This document shows, in pieces, positions 17,827-26,724 of a stretch of DNA of 64,000 bases. Where the stretch lies: positions 124,001 through 188,000 of the forward strand of contig JBCBYO010000001.1 in NCBI GenBank assembly GCA_039815825.1, in the 5' to 3' direction. Both the position numbers and the translations under genes were made by a program. This stretch comes from JBCBDX01 sp039815825 (GTDB lineage: Bacteria > Pseudomonadota > Alphaproteobacteria > Rhizobiales > Rhizobiaceae). The stretch's first letter is position 1. The number at the start of each line of letters is the position of its first letter. The notes below the pieces were generated by a model that made no database searches, was not told the DNA's origin, and saw only the letters and a list, made by a program, of their open reading frames with translations.

Positions 17827-19190
17827 GCGGCGTGCTCGTTCTGGGTTTGCGCCGTGGCGATCAATGAATTGGCCGACACTGCATTGATTCGTACCCTAAC
17901 AAGATCGCCGATATTTCCAACAGTTTCATCACAAACCACTGGCTGCAACCAAGGAGAGCGTCCAACGATTTGCCCGGGAAGCCTTCCCGGCTTTTCAAGT
18001 AACACATCGATCTCGCGGCCTTCCAAATCAAGCATAAATGACCGTTGTTGTTGGGTTAAAAGGGCCTGGAGCGCTTGAAGACGCTCGGATTTTACCGCTT
18101 CCGGCACATGATCTTCCATGTCCGCACCGGGTGTGCCGGGCCGCGGCGAATATTTGAACGAGAAGGCCTGTGCATAAGTCACATCGCGAATAATACGCAT
18201 CGTGTCTTCAAAATCGGCGTTCGTTTCGCCGGGAAAACCGACAATGAAGTCGCCAGACATTGCAATATCGGGCCGGGCCAGACGGATCTTGTCAATAAGA
18301 CGACGGTAGTCATCGGCGGTGTGTTTGCGATTCATGGCTTTGAGAATGCGATCGGACCCGGCCTGAATAGGCAGATGCAAATACGGCATTAAAATGTCGA
18401 GATCACGATGCGCCTCAATCAGGGCATCATCCATATCCCGCGGATGGCTGGTCGTGTAACGCAGGCGTTTTAACCCATCGATCTTTGCAAGCTCATGGAG
18501 CAGTTCTCCCAAACCCCATTGGCGGCCGTCCGGACCACTGCCGTGCCACGCATTCACGTTTTGCCCGAGCAGTGTGATTTCGCGCACACCAGCGTCAACA
18601 AGTTGCTTGGCTTCTTCCACCAATTGCGAAACCGGACGGGAGACCTCAGCGCCGCGTGTGTAGGGTACCACACAGAAGGTGCAAAACTTGTCACATCCTT
18701 CCTGAACCGTGAGAAACGCCGCCACACCGCGTTTGGCAATCACTTGCTTTTCCTGCTTGGGCAGATGTTCAAACTTGTCTTCAACCGCATATTCGGTTTC
18801 GACAACGCTTTCACCGGCGCGGGCTTTTGCGACAACATCAGGAAGGCGGTGATAGGTGGTGGGGCCGATCACAAAATCGACGCTTGGCGCGCGACGGATA
18901 ATTTCTTCGCCTTCGGCCTGCGCCACACAACCGGCGACGCCGATCATCAGATCCTTGCCCTGCTCACGTCGCTCTTCGCGCTGTTTTCTTAAACGGCCAA
19001 TTTCAGAATAGACTTTTTCGGCCGCTTTCTCGCGAATATGGCAGGTGTTCAACAACACCATATCAGCTTCTTCTTGGGATTGTGTCTCTACGTATCCACC
19101 CTTAGCCAACGCATCGGCCATGCGCTGACTGTCATAGACATTCATCTGGCATCCATATGTGCGGATAAAAAGCTTTTTCTTTTCAGTCAC
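17823..19190 (-). CDS. miaB: tRNA-2-methylthio-N6-dimethylallyladenosine synthase MiaB
   Basis: A 455-residue radical-SAM methylthiotransferase modifying A37 of tRNAs that read UNN codons. It contains the N-terminal UPF0004 domain with three cluster cysteines (YGCQMN, LLNTCHIREKA, GVAGCVAQ). The radical-SAM CxxxCxxC motif follows as CDKFCTFC, then a C-terminal TRAM domain. The start is a GTG at 19190 (MTEKKKLF). It overlaps phoH by 4 bp. Upstream lies a 214 bp gap to plsC. Confidence 0.97.
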   Translation of the reverse strand: MTEKKKLFIRTYGCQMNVYDSQRMADALAKGGYVETQSQEEADMVLLNTCHIREKAAEKVYSEIGRLRKQREERREQGKDLMIGVAGCVAQAEGEEIIRRAPSVDFVIGPTTYHRLPDVVAKARAGESVVETEYAVEDKFEHLPKQEKQVIAKRGVAAFLTVQEGCDKFCTFCVVPYTRGAEVSRPVSQLVEEAKQLVDAGVREITLLGQNVNAWHGSGPDGRQWGLGELLHELAKIDGLKRLRYTTSHPRDMDDALIEAHRDLDILMPYLHLPIQAGSDRILKAMNRKHTADDYRRLIDKIRLARPDIAMSGDFIVGFPGETNADFEDTMRIIRDVTYAQAFSFKYSPRPGTPGADMEDHVPEAVKSERLQALQALLTQQQRSFMLDLEGREIDVLLEKPGRLPGQIVGRSPWLQPVVCDETVGNIGDLVRVRINAVSANSLIATAQTQNEHAA

Positions 19191-19373
19191 TTACATATTC
19201 TCCGGGCGCCGCTCGAGAAAACGGGAAAAGCGGCTTTTCGCATCCGATTGAAAAGTTAGCAAGTCGGACGTGATGTCGCTAATCTCGACCTCCCAAAACG
19301 CAACAGGGTGAAAAACCAGGTATCGGTTCACAGGAACCGGCAGATTGCGAAAAGGCGGTGAAACGCGGCCCAC
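19191..19373 (-). CDS. Doubtful small ORF in the plsC-miaB gap
   Basis: A 60-codon frame with a GTG start whose TAA stop ends one base before the miaB GTG. It translates to a mixed sequence with no transmembrane segment, signal peptide or recognised motif. Its only support is its position, which would couple it to miaB and fill most of the 214 bp gap. It may equally be non-coding leader. No ribosome-binding site is convincing. Confidence 0.2.
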   Translation of the reverse strand: MGRVSPPFRNLPVPVNRYLVFHPVAFWEVEISDITSDLLTFQSDAKSRFSRFLERRPENM

Positions 19374-19404
19374 ATCTACTTGTTAAAATTGGACCGGATT
19401 GGAT

Positions 19405-20208
19405 CTAACCCTTTTTGGTCGCAAAGTCTTCGCCCCTGAGGCCATCGGCCAACATTTGCCTGACTTCGATATGTAGTGCCGCAGTTAACGGTTTGCGGTG
19501 GCGCATCTGAGCGTCGGTTATCACCTGCCCAAAACGTACTTCCACATCAAACAGCCCTTCGAACAGGACGCCTGGCAAATGCTCGCTGAGCGTGATGGTG
19601 CCCGGCCATGCAGCAAGCGGGCGCCAAGCGCGGCCCATCGGCAATCCACCCAGGCCGTTGAATGCGATCGATACGGACTGGACGGGTATTTGATCGGTTT
19701 CGACACCGGATGTGATGGCACCCAACAACGAGCTGTTGAATGGGTAGACATAGTTGCCATCGGTTGTCGTTCCCTCTGGAAACAGCACAAGGCTATCGCC
19801 AGACAAAAGCCGCTCACGGATCAGATTGCTCTGGTCACGTACCTGCAACCGGCGACTGCGTTCGACAAACACGGTGTTTTGGAGCCGTGCCAACCAGCCG
19901 AAAAGCGGCCAGGAACGCACTTCACTTTTGGCGATAAAATTGACCGGCAAAACCGATCCAAGGACCAAGATATCCACCCATGACACATGGTTGGAGACAA
20001 AGAGCGTGCCGACTTTGCCGGGCGGGTTGGGTAATCCGATGGTCTTGACGCGGATACCCATCACACGCGTTACCAGCCGGTGCCAAAACAGCGCGGTCTG
20101 CTTCTGGCGCGGCGATCGGATCAGCATGAGGAAGGCGTGTAGCGGCAGCAGGACAAGCGTTACAACTAGCACCGCCAAAACAATGAAAATTGCGCGCAGG
20201 ATGCTCAT
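19405..20208 (-). CDS. plsC: 1-acyl-sn-glycerol-3-phosphate acyltransferase
   Basis: A 267-residue membrane-anchored acyltransferase that makes phosphatidic acid from lysophosphatidic acid. An N-terminal hydrophobic helix (residues about 3-28) precedes the catalytic NHVSWVD motif (H-x4-D), and the LVLFPEGTTTDG motif binds the glycerol phosphate. The frame extends upstream into rimI, and the ATG at 20208 (MSILRAIF) gives the normal length and a 13 bp gap to rimI. rhizobial OlsA and PlsC are close relatives, so OlsA-like activity cannot be excluded given that an olsB gene is in this window. Confidence 0.9.
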   Translation of the reverse strand: MSILRAIFIVLAVLVVTLVLLPLHAFLMLIRSPRQKQTALFWHRLVTRVMGIRVKTIGLPNPPGKVGTLFVSNHVSWVDILVLGSVLPVNFIAKSEVRSWPLFGWLARLQNTVFVERSRRLQVRDQSNLIRERLLSGDSLVLFPEGTTTDGNYVYPFNSSLLGAITSGVETDQIPVQSVSIAFNGLGGLPMGRAWRPLAAWPGTITLSEHLPGVLFEGLFDVEVRFGQVITDAQMRHRKPLTAALHIEVRQMLADGLRGEDFATKKG

Positions 20209-20221
20209 GATCCGAAAGCCA

Positions 20222-20725
20222 TCACTTGGGCTGGTCCAAATCGCGACGCATGACGATGGCCTTGCTGCGACTACCGTCGGGTTGACGATAATAGCCGGGC
20301 CGCTCTGCCACCATGTGAAACCCAAGCTTGGTGTAGAGTGAGGCAGCAGGTCGATTGTTTTCCTCGACTTCCAAGAAGACAGACGACAGGCGTTGACGAT
20401 AGGCCTCAGCCAAGGCGGCGTCCATCAACATCCGACCCACCCCATAACGCTGCCAACTCGGTTTGACCCCAATGGATAGAATTTCCGCTTCATCGGCGGC
20501 ACTACGCATAATCACGAACCCGGCAAGTTTCTCAGCCCGCTCAACCGAACGTGCCACCAATGCCCAGCTGGAACTCGGGCTTAGCAAGCTTTCGATTTCA
20601 CCATCGGTCCAGGCGGTGGCAAATGTCTGCGCATGCACATCTGCGACACTTCGAAGGTGCGCTGAGGTTAACGGCTCAACCACCAGCGCGTCTTGCGCGG
20701 AGCGGGAGAAAGGCCAACGCATCAT
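20222..20725 (-). CDS. rimI: Ribosomal-protein-alanine N-acetyltransferase RimI
   Basis: A 167-residue GNAT protein beside tsaB. The motif A signature appears as SWQRYGVGRMLMDAAL, and LEVEENNRPAASLYTKLGFHMV is the typical RimI C-terminal core. RimI acetylates the N-terminus of ribosomal protein S18 in E. coli. It overlaps tsaB at an ATGATG/TGA junction (4 bp), the conserved tsaB-rimI arrangement. The start is the ATG at 20725. Confidence 0.93.
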   Translation of the reverse strand: MMRWPFSRSAQDALVVEPLTSAHLRSVADVHAQTFATAWTDGEIESLLSPSSSWALVARSVERAEKLAGFVIMRSAADEAEILSIGVKPSWQRYGVGRMLMDAALAEAYRQRLSSVFLEVEENNRPAASLYTKLGFHMVAERPGYYRQPDGSRSKAIVMRRDLDQPK

Positions 20726-21396
20726 GTTAGCGCTGACTTACGTGGCAATGCAAAGCTTTGTTGCGGCTTGGCATCGGCGCCTCGAATATAAAGTGGCTCG
20801 GGCGCGTCGGTATGGTGTTCGGCAACTCGAAAAGCATAAGCAATATCGCCGGTGGCACGGTCCTCAAGCAGATGTCGATTGGCTTTGCTAGGATCCAGCA
20901 GTGGAGCTGCGTTCCCAACAAGCACTGAACCCTTTGCCAAATCTACATCGTCAATATGTTCTACTGCTACGATCTCAGGAGGCCCCACTGGAAGCGCATC
21001 AGCGGAAATCCGTTGCGTAAAAATCTGACCGCGCCCACCGGAAATCGCCACGGTTGTTTCGACCTCGCCGGGCTGTTCGGCGCGCGCTTGAGCATCCAAG
21101 AGTGCAAAGGTTGTGATGCCTTCGACCGGGATTTTCAGGGCCACGCCGTAGCCCCGCGCGGTTGCGACGCCGACCCGAATGCCTGTGAACGAGCCCGGCC
21201 CAATTGTCACAAGGACGCGCTCGATATCGCTCAAGGTAACTTTTGCTTCTAAAAGCGCTTCGTCAACAATCCCCAACAGGCGTGCCGCATGGCCTCGACC
21301 GATGTCGTCGACTGCCCGTGATCTGAGCGAACCATCGTCACGAAACACCGCAGCTGCACACAAATTTGCGCAGGTATCGATTGCCAAGATTGCCAT
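20722..21396 (-). CDS. tsaB: tRNA threonylcarbamoyladenosine biosynthesis protein TsaB
   Basis: A 224-residue TsaB, the non-catalytic partner of TsaD in forming t6A37 on ANN-decoding tRNAs. The N-terminal ILAIDTC segment, GRGHAARL, and the IGPGSFTGIRVGVATARG motif identify it. tsaB is normally essential. Here it starts 39 bp after the GH42 gene that ends the galactoside operon on the same strand, with no strong terminator between, so read-through from that operon is possible. Confidence 0.95.
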   Translation of the reverse strand: MAILAIDTCANLCAAAVFRDDGSLRSRAVDDIGRGHAARLLGIVDEALLEAKVTLSDIERVLVTIGPGSFTGIRVGVATARGYGVALKIPVEGITTFALLDAQARAEQPGEVETTVAISGGRGQIFTQRISADALPVGPPEIVAVEHIDDVDLAKGSVLVGNAAPLLDPSKANRHLLEDRATGDIAYAFRVAEHHTDAPEPLYIRGADAKPQQSFALPRKSALT

Positions 21397-21435
21397 GTCG
21401 CCCTTCTATTTGTCTCCCGTCATGGGGGCAAGACG

Positions 21436-23421
21436 TTACGGGCTTGGTTTACGCATTGCCAATACGCCCCGCGGTGGCAGCGCCGCATCGCCCATTATCA
21501 CTTCACCAGGCCCGGCAATTTCCGACACGTAGACCGCTTCGGGCCCGTAATTGAAAACATAACGGACGTTTCCATTGTCCCGTATCCGGACGTCCGGCGG
21601 CAGGTCCAATGGTTCGATGGCAGCCTGACGCATGGCACGTCTCACTATTTGATCAGCCATGCGGGGGCCCGGGCGGCCGGCAATATAGTGTACCCGACCG
21701 TTTGTCACATGGGCTGGATAACCATCTACGCTGCTAACGAGCACATCGACATCTTCGCCGACTGTCAGGAATTCGCGCCAACCTTCCAATAGCGCCCTGT
21801 TCTCACATTCAACTGGCGAGAAGGGTGGCCGACTTTCAACGCGCGTAATCGTGACGTCAATCAGTTGTTTAAACGCACCAGGCGGCAAATCATGATGGAT
21901 CTGAAAGTCCGGTGTTTTTGAGCCAGTGCGCGGTCCCAGCACCACAATTGCCTCACCATCGATCAACTCTGACACCAGTTCTTGTGTTGCCGAAAACAGT
22001 GCGGGAATGATGACGAGCTTGCGTCCTTGGACGGCTTCAGCAGTTGGTGGAACAATATCCACACTTGCGCCTGCTTGACGCAGTTTTCTATAGAAACGAA
22101 GTACTGTTTCCAAATGAGAAAAATCGGCGCCCTGCGGCTGTACCTGCCATGCCCAAGCGCTTTCATAATCAAAAACAAGCGCGATATCGGCACGATAAGG
22201 CTCCACGTGGGCGTCGAGCGTTTCCAACTGCGCTGCAATCTGCTGGCAAACATACCAGCCCTCATTTTTCTCGCCATTTGGGAGAAGCAGCGCCTCGTGC
22301 ATTTGTTCTTGGGCAAAGTGCGGTTGGCGCCAGCGAAAGTAAGAAACTACTTCGGCACCGGCCGCAAACGCTTCAAAGGCCCAAAGGCGCAATGCGCCCT
22401 TCTCCGGAGCAGGATTAAATGGCGCCCAGTTCACGGGGCCGGGTTGCTGCTCCATCACCCACCAAGCGCCCTTGCCTTGGCCGGCACGGATATCGCCACA
22501 CGTACGATAGAGATCGTGATGGAAAGCCTGTAAATCGGGATCGCCCACGCCCAGATAGCGCTTTTTTAAATCCTCTGACGCCGAATCCCTGTCAAGAAAC
22601 CCGATGGGATAGGAATCCCATGTCGCGATGTCCAAATCTTCGCTGACCGCATAGTGGTCAAAGTCGGTAAAGCTGCCCATGAAATTGTGGCCGATGCCGC
22701 GCCCCGGTGAATGGGTGCGGATGATGTCAGTTTGCAGCCGGTTGAACGACACAACCTGATCGGAAGAATAACGATGGAAATCCAAACCGTGGGCGGGATT
22801 GGGCTCGGTGACCGTTAAATTGGGTAATTCGACCTCGTCAAAACCGCCATACTCCATCGACCAAAACACATTGCCCCATGCCTCATTGAGGGCGCCGATA
22901 TCTTTGTATTTCGCCTCGAGCCACTGCCGAAAGCCATCACGTGCCGCTTGGGTATAGCTAAGCACAGTGTCATGACATCCATATTCATTGTCGGTTTGCC
23001 AAGCTTCCAATGCCTCGTGTTTGCCGTATCGTTCAGCCAACAGTCGAGTAATCCGCGCGCATTCCTCGCGATAACCCATATGGGAAAAGCAGTAATGGCG
23101 TCGGGACCCAAATCCACGTGGATGCCCTTTGTCATCAACGGCTAACATATCTGGCATTTGATCAACCAGCCATTTGGGTGGGGTCGCGGTTGGGGTGCCT
23201 AACACGATCGAGAGGCCCGCCATGTTGAGAACGTCAAAAGCCTCATCCAGCCAGTCAAATTCCAATTGTCCCGGCTTTGGCTCGAGTCTGGACCATGCAA
23301 ATTCACCGATGCGCACGATCGAAATACCTGCATCAACCATCAGTGCAGCATCAACTTGCCAGCGCTCACTTGGCCAGTGCTCAGGATAGTAACAGGTGCC
23401 GAGGCGCTGCTTCTTGTTCAT
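21436..23421 (-). CDS. Beta-galactosidase, glycoside hydrolase family 42
   Basis: A 661-residue GH42 enzyme. The TIM-barrel domain starts at GTCYYPEHWP. The acid/base is Glu146 in QTDNEYGCHD and the nucleophile is Glu324 in WVMEQQPGPVNW. The trimerisation domain and a small C-terminal beta domain follow (from about 390). No signal peptide is present, so hydrolysis of imported beta-galactosides takes place in the cytoplasm. It is the last gene of the nine-gene operon, 24 bp after the lactonase gene. GH42 enzymes act on galacto-oligosaccharides and arabinogalactan fragments more often than lactose; the true substrate is unknown. Confidence 0.95.
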   Translation of the reverse strand: MNKKQRLGTCYYPEHWPSERWQVDAALMVDAGISIVRIGEFAWSRLEPKPGQLEFDWLDEAFDVLNMAGLSIVLGTPTATPPKWLVDQMPDMLAVDDKGHPRGFGSRRHYCFSHMGYREECARITRLLAERYGKHEALEAWQTDNEYGCHDTVLSYTQAARDGFRQWLEAKYKDIGALNEAWGNVFWSMEYGGFDEVELPNLTVTEPNPAHGLDFHRYSSDQVVSFNRLQTDIIRTHSPGRGIGHNFMGSFTDFDHYAVSEDLDIATWDSYPIGFLDRDSASEDLKKRYLGVGDPDLQAFHHDLYRTCGDIRAGQGKGAWWVMEQQPGPVNWAPFNPAPEKGALRLWAFEAFAAGAEVVSYFRWRQPHFAQEQMHEALLLPNGEKNEGWYVCQQIAAQLETLDAHVEPYRADIALVFDYESAWAWQVQPQGADFSHLETVLRFYRKLRQAGASVDIVPPTAEAVQGRKLVIIPALFSATQELVSELIDGEAIVVLGPRTGSKTPDFQIHHDLPPGAFKQLIDVTITRVESRPPFSPVECENRALLEGWREFLTVGEDVDVLVSSVDGYPAHVTNGRVHYIAGRPGPRMADQIVRRAMRQAAIEPLDLPPDVRIRDNGNVRYVFNYGPEAVYVSEIAGPGEVIMGDAALPPRGVLAMRKPSP

Positions 23422-23445
23422 GACTTATTATCGCCCACTTAAAAA

Positions 23446-24327
23446 CTAGATCACAACGCGTGGTTCAAAGCGTGGTTTGATCGGGATTTCAAAATCCAGC
23501 AAAACTACGCGACCGGCATCGCTATCAGCATTGCGGGCGGTCGCATCCATTCCTTCGAAAGCCGAGGTCACCGCCATTCGGTTGGCGCCCACAAATGCCG
23601 GACATGACGGCTGAGAGACCGGCAGTTCGATACTCTCAGTTCGTTTGCCTTCCGGCGTATATACATCGACACAGGCCGCACCCCAGCGTGCGTTCCAAAC
23701 CCTTCCGTCCCTGTCACATACCGCCCCGTCAATTCCACCAACGTCATCTTCTGGTTGCGCAAAGTGAACCTCAGGCTTGTCGACTGGTAAGCCATCGTCA
23801 ACATTGACGGATACGCGCATCAGCTTTCCGGTCTTTGTGTCTGTAAAATACGCGATGTCACCAGCGGGTGAAAAACATATGGCATTGGGTATCGTAATAT
23901 CGCTGAATAGTTTGGTCACAGTGCCTGCCCGATAGTGGTAAATGGCACCAGCGCCAGTTTCTGCCGATTTCCCCATGGTTCCGAGCCACATGGCACCTGA
24001 GGGGTGGACGCGCGCATCGTTGGAGCGCGTTTTATCATCGTCAACTTCGATATTGCAGACAGGGATCCAACAACCGGTTCCAAGCTCCAAACGCCAAAGG
24101 CCGGATTCGGTGAAAACCAAATCGTGACGCTCGTCGATAACAGCCATTGCGCTTGCCATTTCAGGTATCGACTGGTGGGTTTCCAAACGAGATTTAAAAT
24201 CAAAAGCGTGGCGTTTTCGGCCAACAATATCAAACCAGTAAAGCGTTTCACGCCGCTCGCAATAAAAAGGACCCTCGCCCAATTCGCACGGCGTTTTTGA
24301 CAAAAATGAAACGCTTGCGTTTATCAT
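23446..24327 (-). CDS. SMP-30/gluconolactonase family sugar lactonase, probable galactonolactonase
   Basis: A 293-residue six-bladed propeller lactonase. The N-terminal GEGPFY motif with the metal-binding Glu, the RSNDARVHPSGAMWLGTMG segment with metal ligands Asn and Asp, and a DGAVCDRDGRVWNARWG motif are typical of SMP-30/regucalcin-type lactonases. Its ATG overlaps the dgoA stop by 1 bp (TAATG). Context places it as the enzyme opening the lactone formed by the SDR, giving galactonate. Arabinolactonase is the main alternative. Confidence 0.88.
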   Translation of the reverse strand: MINASVSFLSKTPCELGEGPFYCERRETLYWFDIVGRKRHAFDFKSRLETHQSIPEMASAMAVIDERHDLVFTESGLWRLELGTGCWIPVCNIEVDDDKTRSNDARVHPSGAMWLGTMGKSAETGAGAIYHYRAGTVTKLFSDITIPNAICFSPAGDIAYFTDTKTGKLMRVSVNVDDGLPVDKPEVHFAQPEDDVGGIDGAVCDRDGRVWNARWGAACVDVYTPEGKRTESIELPVSQPSCPAFVGANRMAVTSAFEGMDATARNADSDAGRVVLLDFEIPIKPRFEPRVVI

Positions 24328-24980
24328 TAGACAGCGTCCACCGCTTGATCGTAGGCGTCAATTGTTATCAGCGCCTGGTGCACGACTTCTTTTGAAGTCA
24401 AACCTGGCTTGTATAGCGATGAGCCCAACCCAAATGCGGTGACGCCCGCTTTCATGTAGTTTTTAAAATCATCGTGCCCGACACCGCCGACTGCACCGAT
24501 GACACAATCAGGCGGGAGTACCGCTCTGACTGCCTTGATCCCATCAGACCCAAGCACGCTGGCGGGAAAGAATTTAAGCGCACTGGCGCCAAGTTTCACG
24601 GCGCTTATTGCTTCGGAAGCGGAAAAGACGCCGGGCATCGTGACCAGTTTTTCAACGGCCGCCTGCTGCATGACACCGCTGTCGATGTTTGGCGAAACCA
24701 TCAGTTTCCCGCCGACCGCTGCCAACTCTTTTACATCGTCTGGCGATAAGACCGTACCGGCGCCGATCAGACAACGGTCGGAGAAAGCGTCCACCATTTT
24801 GGCGATTGACGCGAAAGGGTCGGGCGAATTGAGTGGCACTTCGATCGCCTCGAAACCCGCCTCGACAAGCGCACCTGCTATATCGACAGCCTCCGCCGGT
24901 TTGATGCCGCGCAGTATGGCGACAAGTGGCCTTTTGAGTTCAGGCCAAGGTGCCGTTTTCTTTTGTAAAGACTCACTCAA
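24327..24980 (-). CDS. dgoA: 2-dehydro-3-deoxy-6-phosphogalactonate aldolase
   Basis: A 217-residue KDPG/KDPGal-type class I aldolase splitting KDPGal into pyruvate and glyceraldehyde-3-phosphate. The Schiff-base lysine is in ALKFFPASVLG, the phosphate-binding GAVGGV loop and the EAIEVPLNSP strand with the catalytic Glu are present. The frame reads back to 25016, inside dgoK. The TTG at 24980, with GGAG seven bases upstream, gives an 8 bp overlap and the family's usual N-terminus (WPELKRPLVAILRG), so it is preferred. dgoK next to it favours KDPGal rather than KDPG as substrate. Confidence 0.92.
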   Translation of the reverse strand: MSESLQKKTAPWPELKRPLVAILRGIKPAEAVDIAGALVEAGFEAIEVPLNSPDPFASIAKMVDAFSDRCLIGAGTVLSPDDVKELAAVGGKLMVSPNIDSGVMQQAAVEKLVTMPGVFSASEAISAVKLGASALKFFPASVLGSDGIKAVRAVLPPDCVIGAVGGVGHDDFKNYMKAGVTAFGLGSSLYKPGLTSKEVVHQALITIDAYDQAVDAV

Positions 24981-25962
24981 TAGATAGCTCCATTGCTCCA
25001 CTGACCGGCGCTTCAAACCGACTTGGCCACAAGGTGCAAGCAGCTTTTAGCAAGCCAGCGATCGAGGCTTCGTCGGCATCCACATAAGAGGGTCGCACGC
25101 CTGCGCGCTGAAGTGCCGCCTGATAAAGCGGCCCTTGTTTGCCGCCGCCAAGCAAAATCATCTGCGGGCGTTTCTTCCATCGATGCAGGGCGGCTGCGAC
25201 GTCATGACCGATAACCGAACCGGAGAGCCACGCTGCGCTTTGGACAACATCTGCGTCTGACAAAAGGGTACGCGGCCGGGTTGCAAATATGGCGTTCAAA
25301 ATACCGGTAGGATTGCGCAGACCATGATCGACGGCCGCAATGAAGGTGTCGTCGCCGGCATCAATATCCGGCAGTTTTGTCAGGTTACCAAACGCGTGGC
25401 GCAGGACTGTCCCGCTTATAATCGCAGCGATCAGTTCGCCGGTTATCGCCGTGTGAAAGTCTTTAACTTTTACATCGTCCGCGATGGCCCATTTTGCATG
25501 GCTCCCCGGCATGCAAACCAAGTGATCACCTGAGGTCGAGCCAAAACAACCCATCGCTTGAAGGCCGAGTAATTGTGTTTCTTCAGAACGCATGACGTCT
25601 GGCAAGTCCGGGTTTATCCGCGCAAGACCCGGTAGAATGCGAATGTCGCGGCCGTTAAGCCCGTCAATCCGTTTGGCGGCACCAATGAGTTTGTCAAACG
25701 ATGCCGGCACATTTTGGTATGGCGCTTCGACCCAACCCTGTCGGCTACCAACCATGCCGCACATGACGATCGGCACATCCTCCGTCCCGGTGCTTAACTG
25801 GGCTAGTATGTCATCGAGTTTGAGTGGAAACGCGGACCGATCCAGTGTGCGCATACCAGCATCGCTGTTCGCCTGCGACTTGACCTTGCCATCGGGCCCG
25901 ACCGCCCAAACACGCAGATTGGACGTGCCCCAATCCACAAGAATGGCGGCGGCCTCATCCAT
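24973..25962 (-). CDS. dgoK: 2-dehydro-3-deoxygalactonokinase
   Basis: A 329-residue sugar kinase of the DgoK family, phosphorylating 2-keto-3-deoxygalactonate at C6. The N-terminal VDWGTSNLRVW motif is the phosphate-1 loop of the ASKHA fold, and GMVGSRQGWVEAPY and LVCMPGSHAKWA are diagnostic for DgoK. Its ATG overlaps the SDR stop by 1 bp (TAATG), and dgoA overlaps its end. The pair dgoK-dgoA fixes the pathway as galactonate catabolism. Confidence 0.95.
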   Translation of the reverse strand: MDEAAAILVDWGTSNLRVWAVGPDGKVKSQANSDAGMRTLDRSAFPLKLDDILAQLSTGTEDVPIVMCGMVGSRQGWVEAPYQNVPASFDKLIGAAKRIDGLNGRDIRILPGLARINPDLPDVMRSEETQLLGLQAMGCFGSTSGDHLVCMPGSHAKWAIADDVKVKDFHTAITGELIAAIISGTVLRHAFGNLTKLPDIDAGDDTFIAAVDHGLRNPTGILNAIFATRPRTLLSDADVVQSAAWLSGSVIGHDVAAALHRWKKRPQMILLGGGKQGPLYQAALQRAGVRPSYVDADEASIAGLLKAACTLWPSRFEAPVSGAMELSIE

Positions 25963-26723
25963 TACAGAACTCCGTGATCGGCAATCAACGTATGCGCGGT
26001 CACACCGCTGGACGCTGATGAAGCCAAAAAAAGTGTCGGGCCGATAATCTGGCTGGGCTCCATCGGCGTTTTGATGGCTTGGCGCTTCATAAAGTCAGCG
26101 ACCGCCTCTGGCGTTGCCCACAGCGCTTTTTGCCTCTCTGTCATCACCCAACCGGGCGCAATGCAGTTGGCACGCACCCCATGCTGACCATATTTCCCGG
26201 CAATGCCTTTTGTGAAACCGATAATGCCAGCTTTCGATGCAGTGTAGGTGGGCATGTCCCCAATATTGAGCATGAACGAAGTCGAAGTAAAATTGATGAT
26301 GCTACCGCCACCTGCCGCGATCATGCCGTCAATCGTATTTTGAACGGTAAGAAATGGATGACGTAAGTTAATACTTGTGTTCTTTTCCCAGTACGCATCA
26401 TCGACATCGGCAAGATCATGCCTGTCGTCCCAAGCAGCATTGTTGACCAGTATCGTAATGGTGCCATGAGCGTCAGCGGCTCTTTCGCATGCATCAGCAA
26501 CTGCGGCACCGTCGGTCAAATCAGTGTTGAAATAAAGTGGACGAACGCCCGTTTGCGCCTCCATTTGCTCAACCAATGCCAAGCTTTCTTCCTCGGCAAC
26601 ATCGATGAACGCTACCTTCGCGCCCTGGCGGCAAAAGCCTTCGGTTAGAGCAGCACCAATGCCGCCTCCACCGCCGGTGATCAGGACCGATGCGCCTTTC
26701 AAATCTGGGTAGATCGCATGCAT
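25962..26723 (-). CDS. SDR family dehydrogenase, probable galactose 1-dehydrogenase
   Basis: A 253-residue classical short-chain dehydrogenase. The cofactor motif TGGGGGIG spans residues 16-23, NNAAW is at about 94-98, and the catalytic Tyr160-x3-Lys164 lies in YTASK. Asp at the end of the second strand (AFIDVA) suggests NAD preference. The ATG at 26723 (MHAIYPD) is chosen, since the frame upstream is antisense-free read-through of the alpha-galactosidase. Inference from context: it oxidises galactose to galactonolactone. Other sugar or polyol dehydrogenase activities remain possible. Confidence 0.85.
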   Translation of the reverse strand: MHAIYPDLKGASVLITGGGGGIGAALTEGFCRQGAKVAFIDVAEEESLALVEQMEAQTGVRPLYFNTDLTDGAAVADACERAADAHGTITILVNNAAWDDRHDLADVDDAYWEKNTSINLRHPFLTVQNTIDGMIAAGGGSIINFTSTSFMLNIGDMPTYTASKAGIIGFTKGIAGKYGQHGVRANCIAPGWVMTERQKALWATPEAVADFMKRQAIKTPMEPSQIIGPTLFLASSASSGVTAHTLIADHGVL

Positions 26724-26724
26724 G

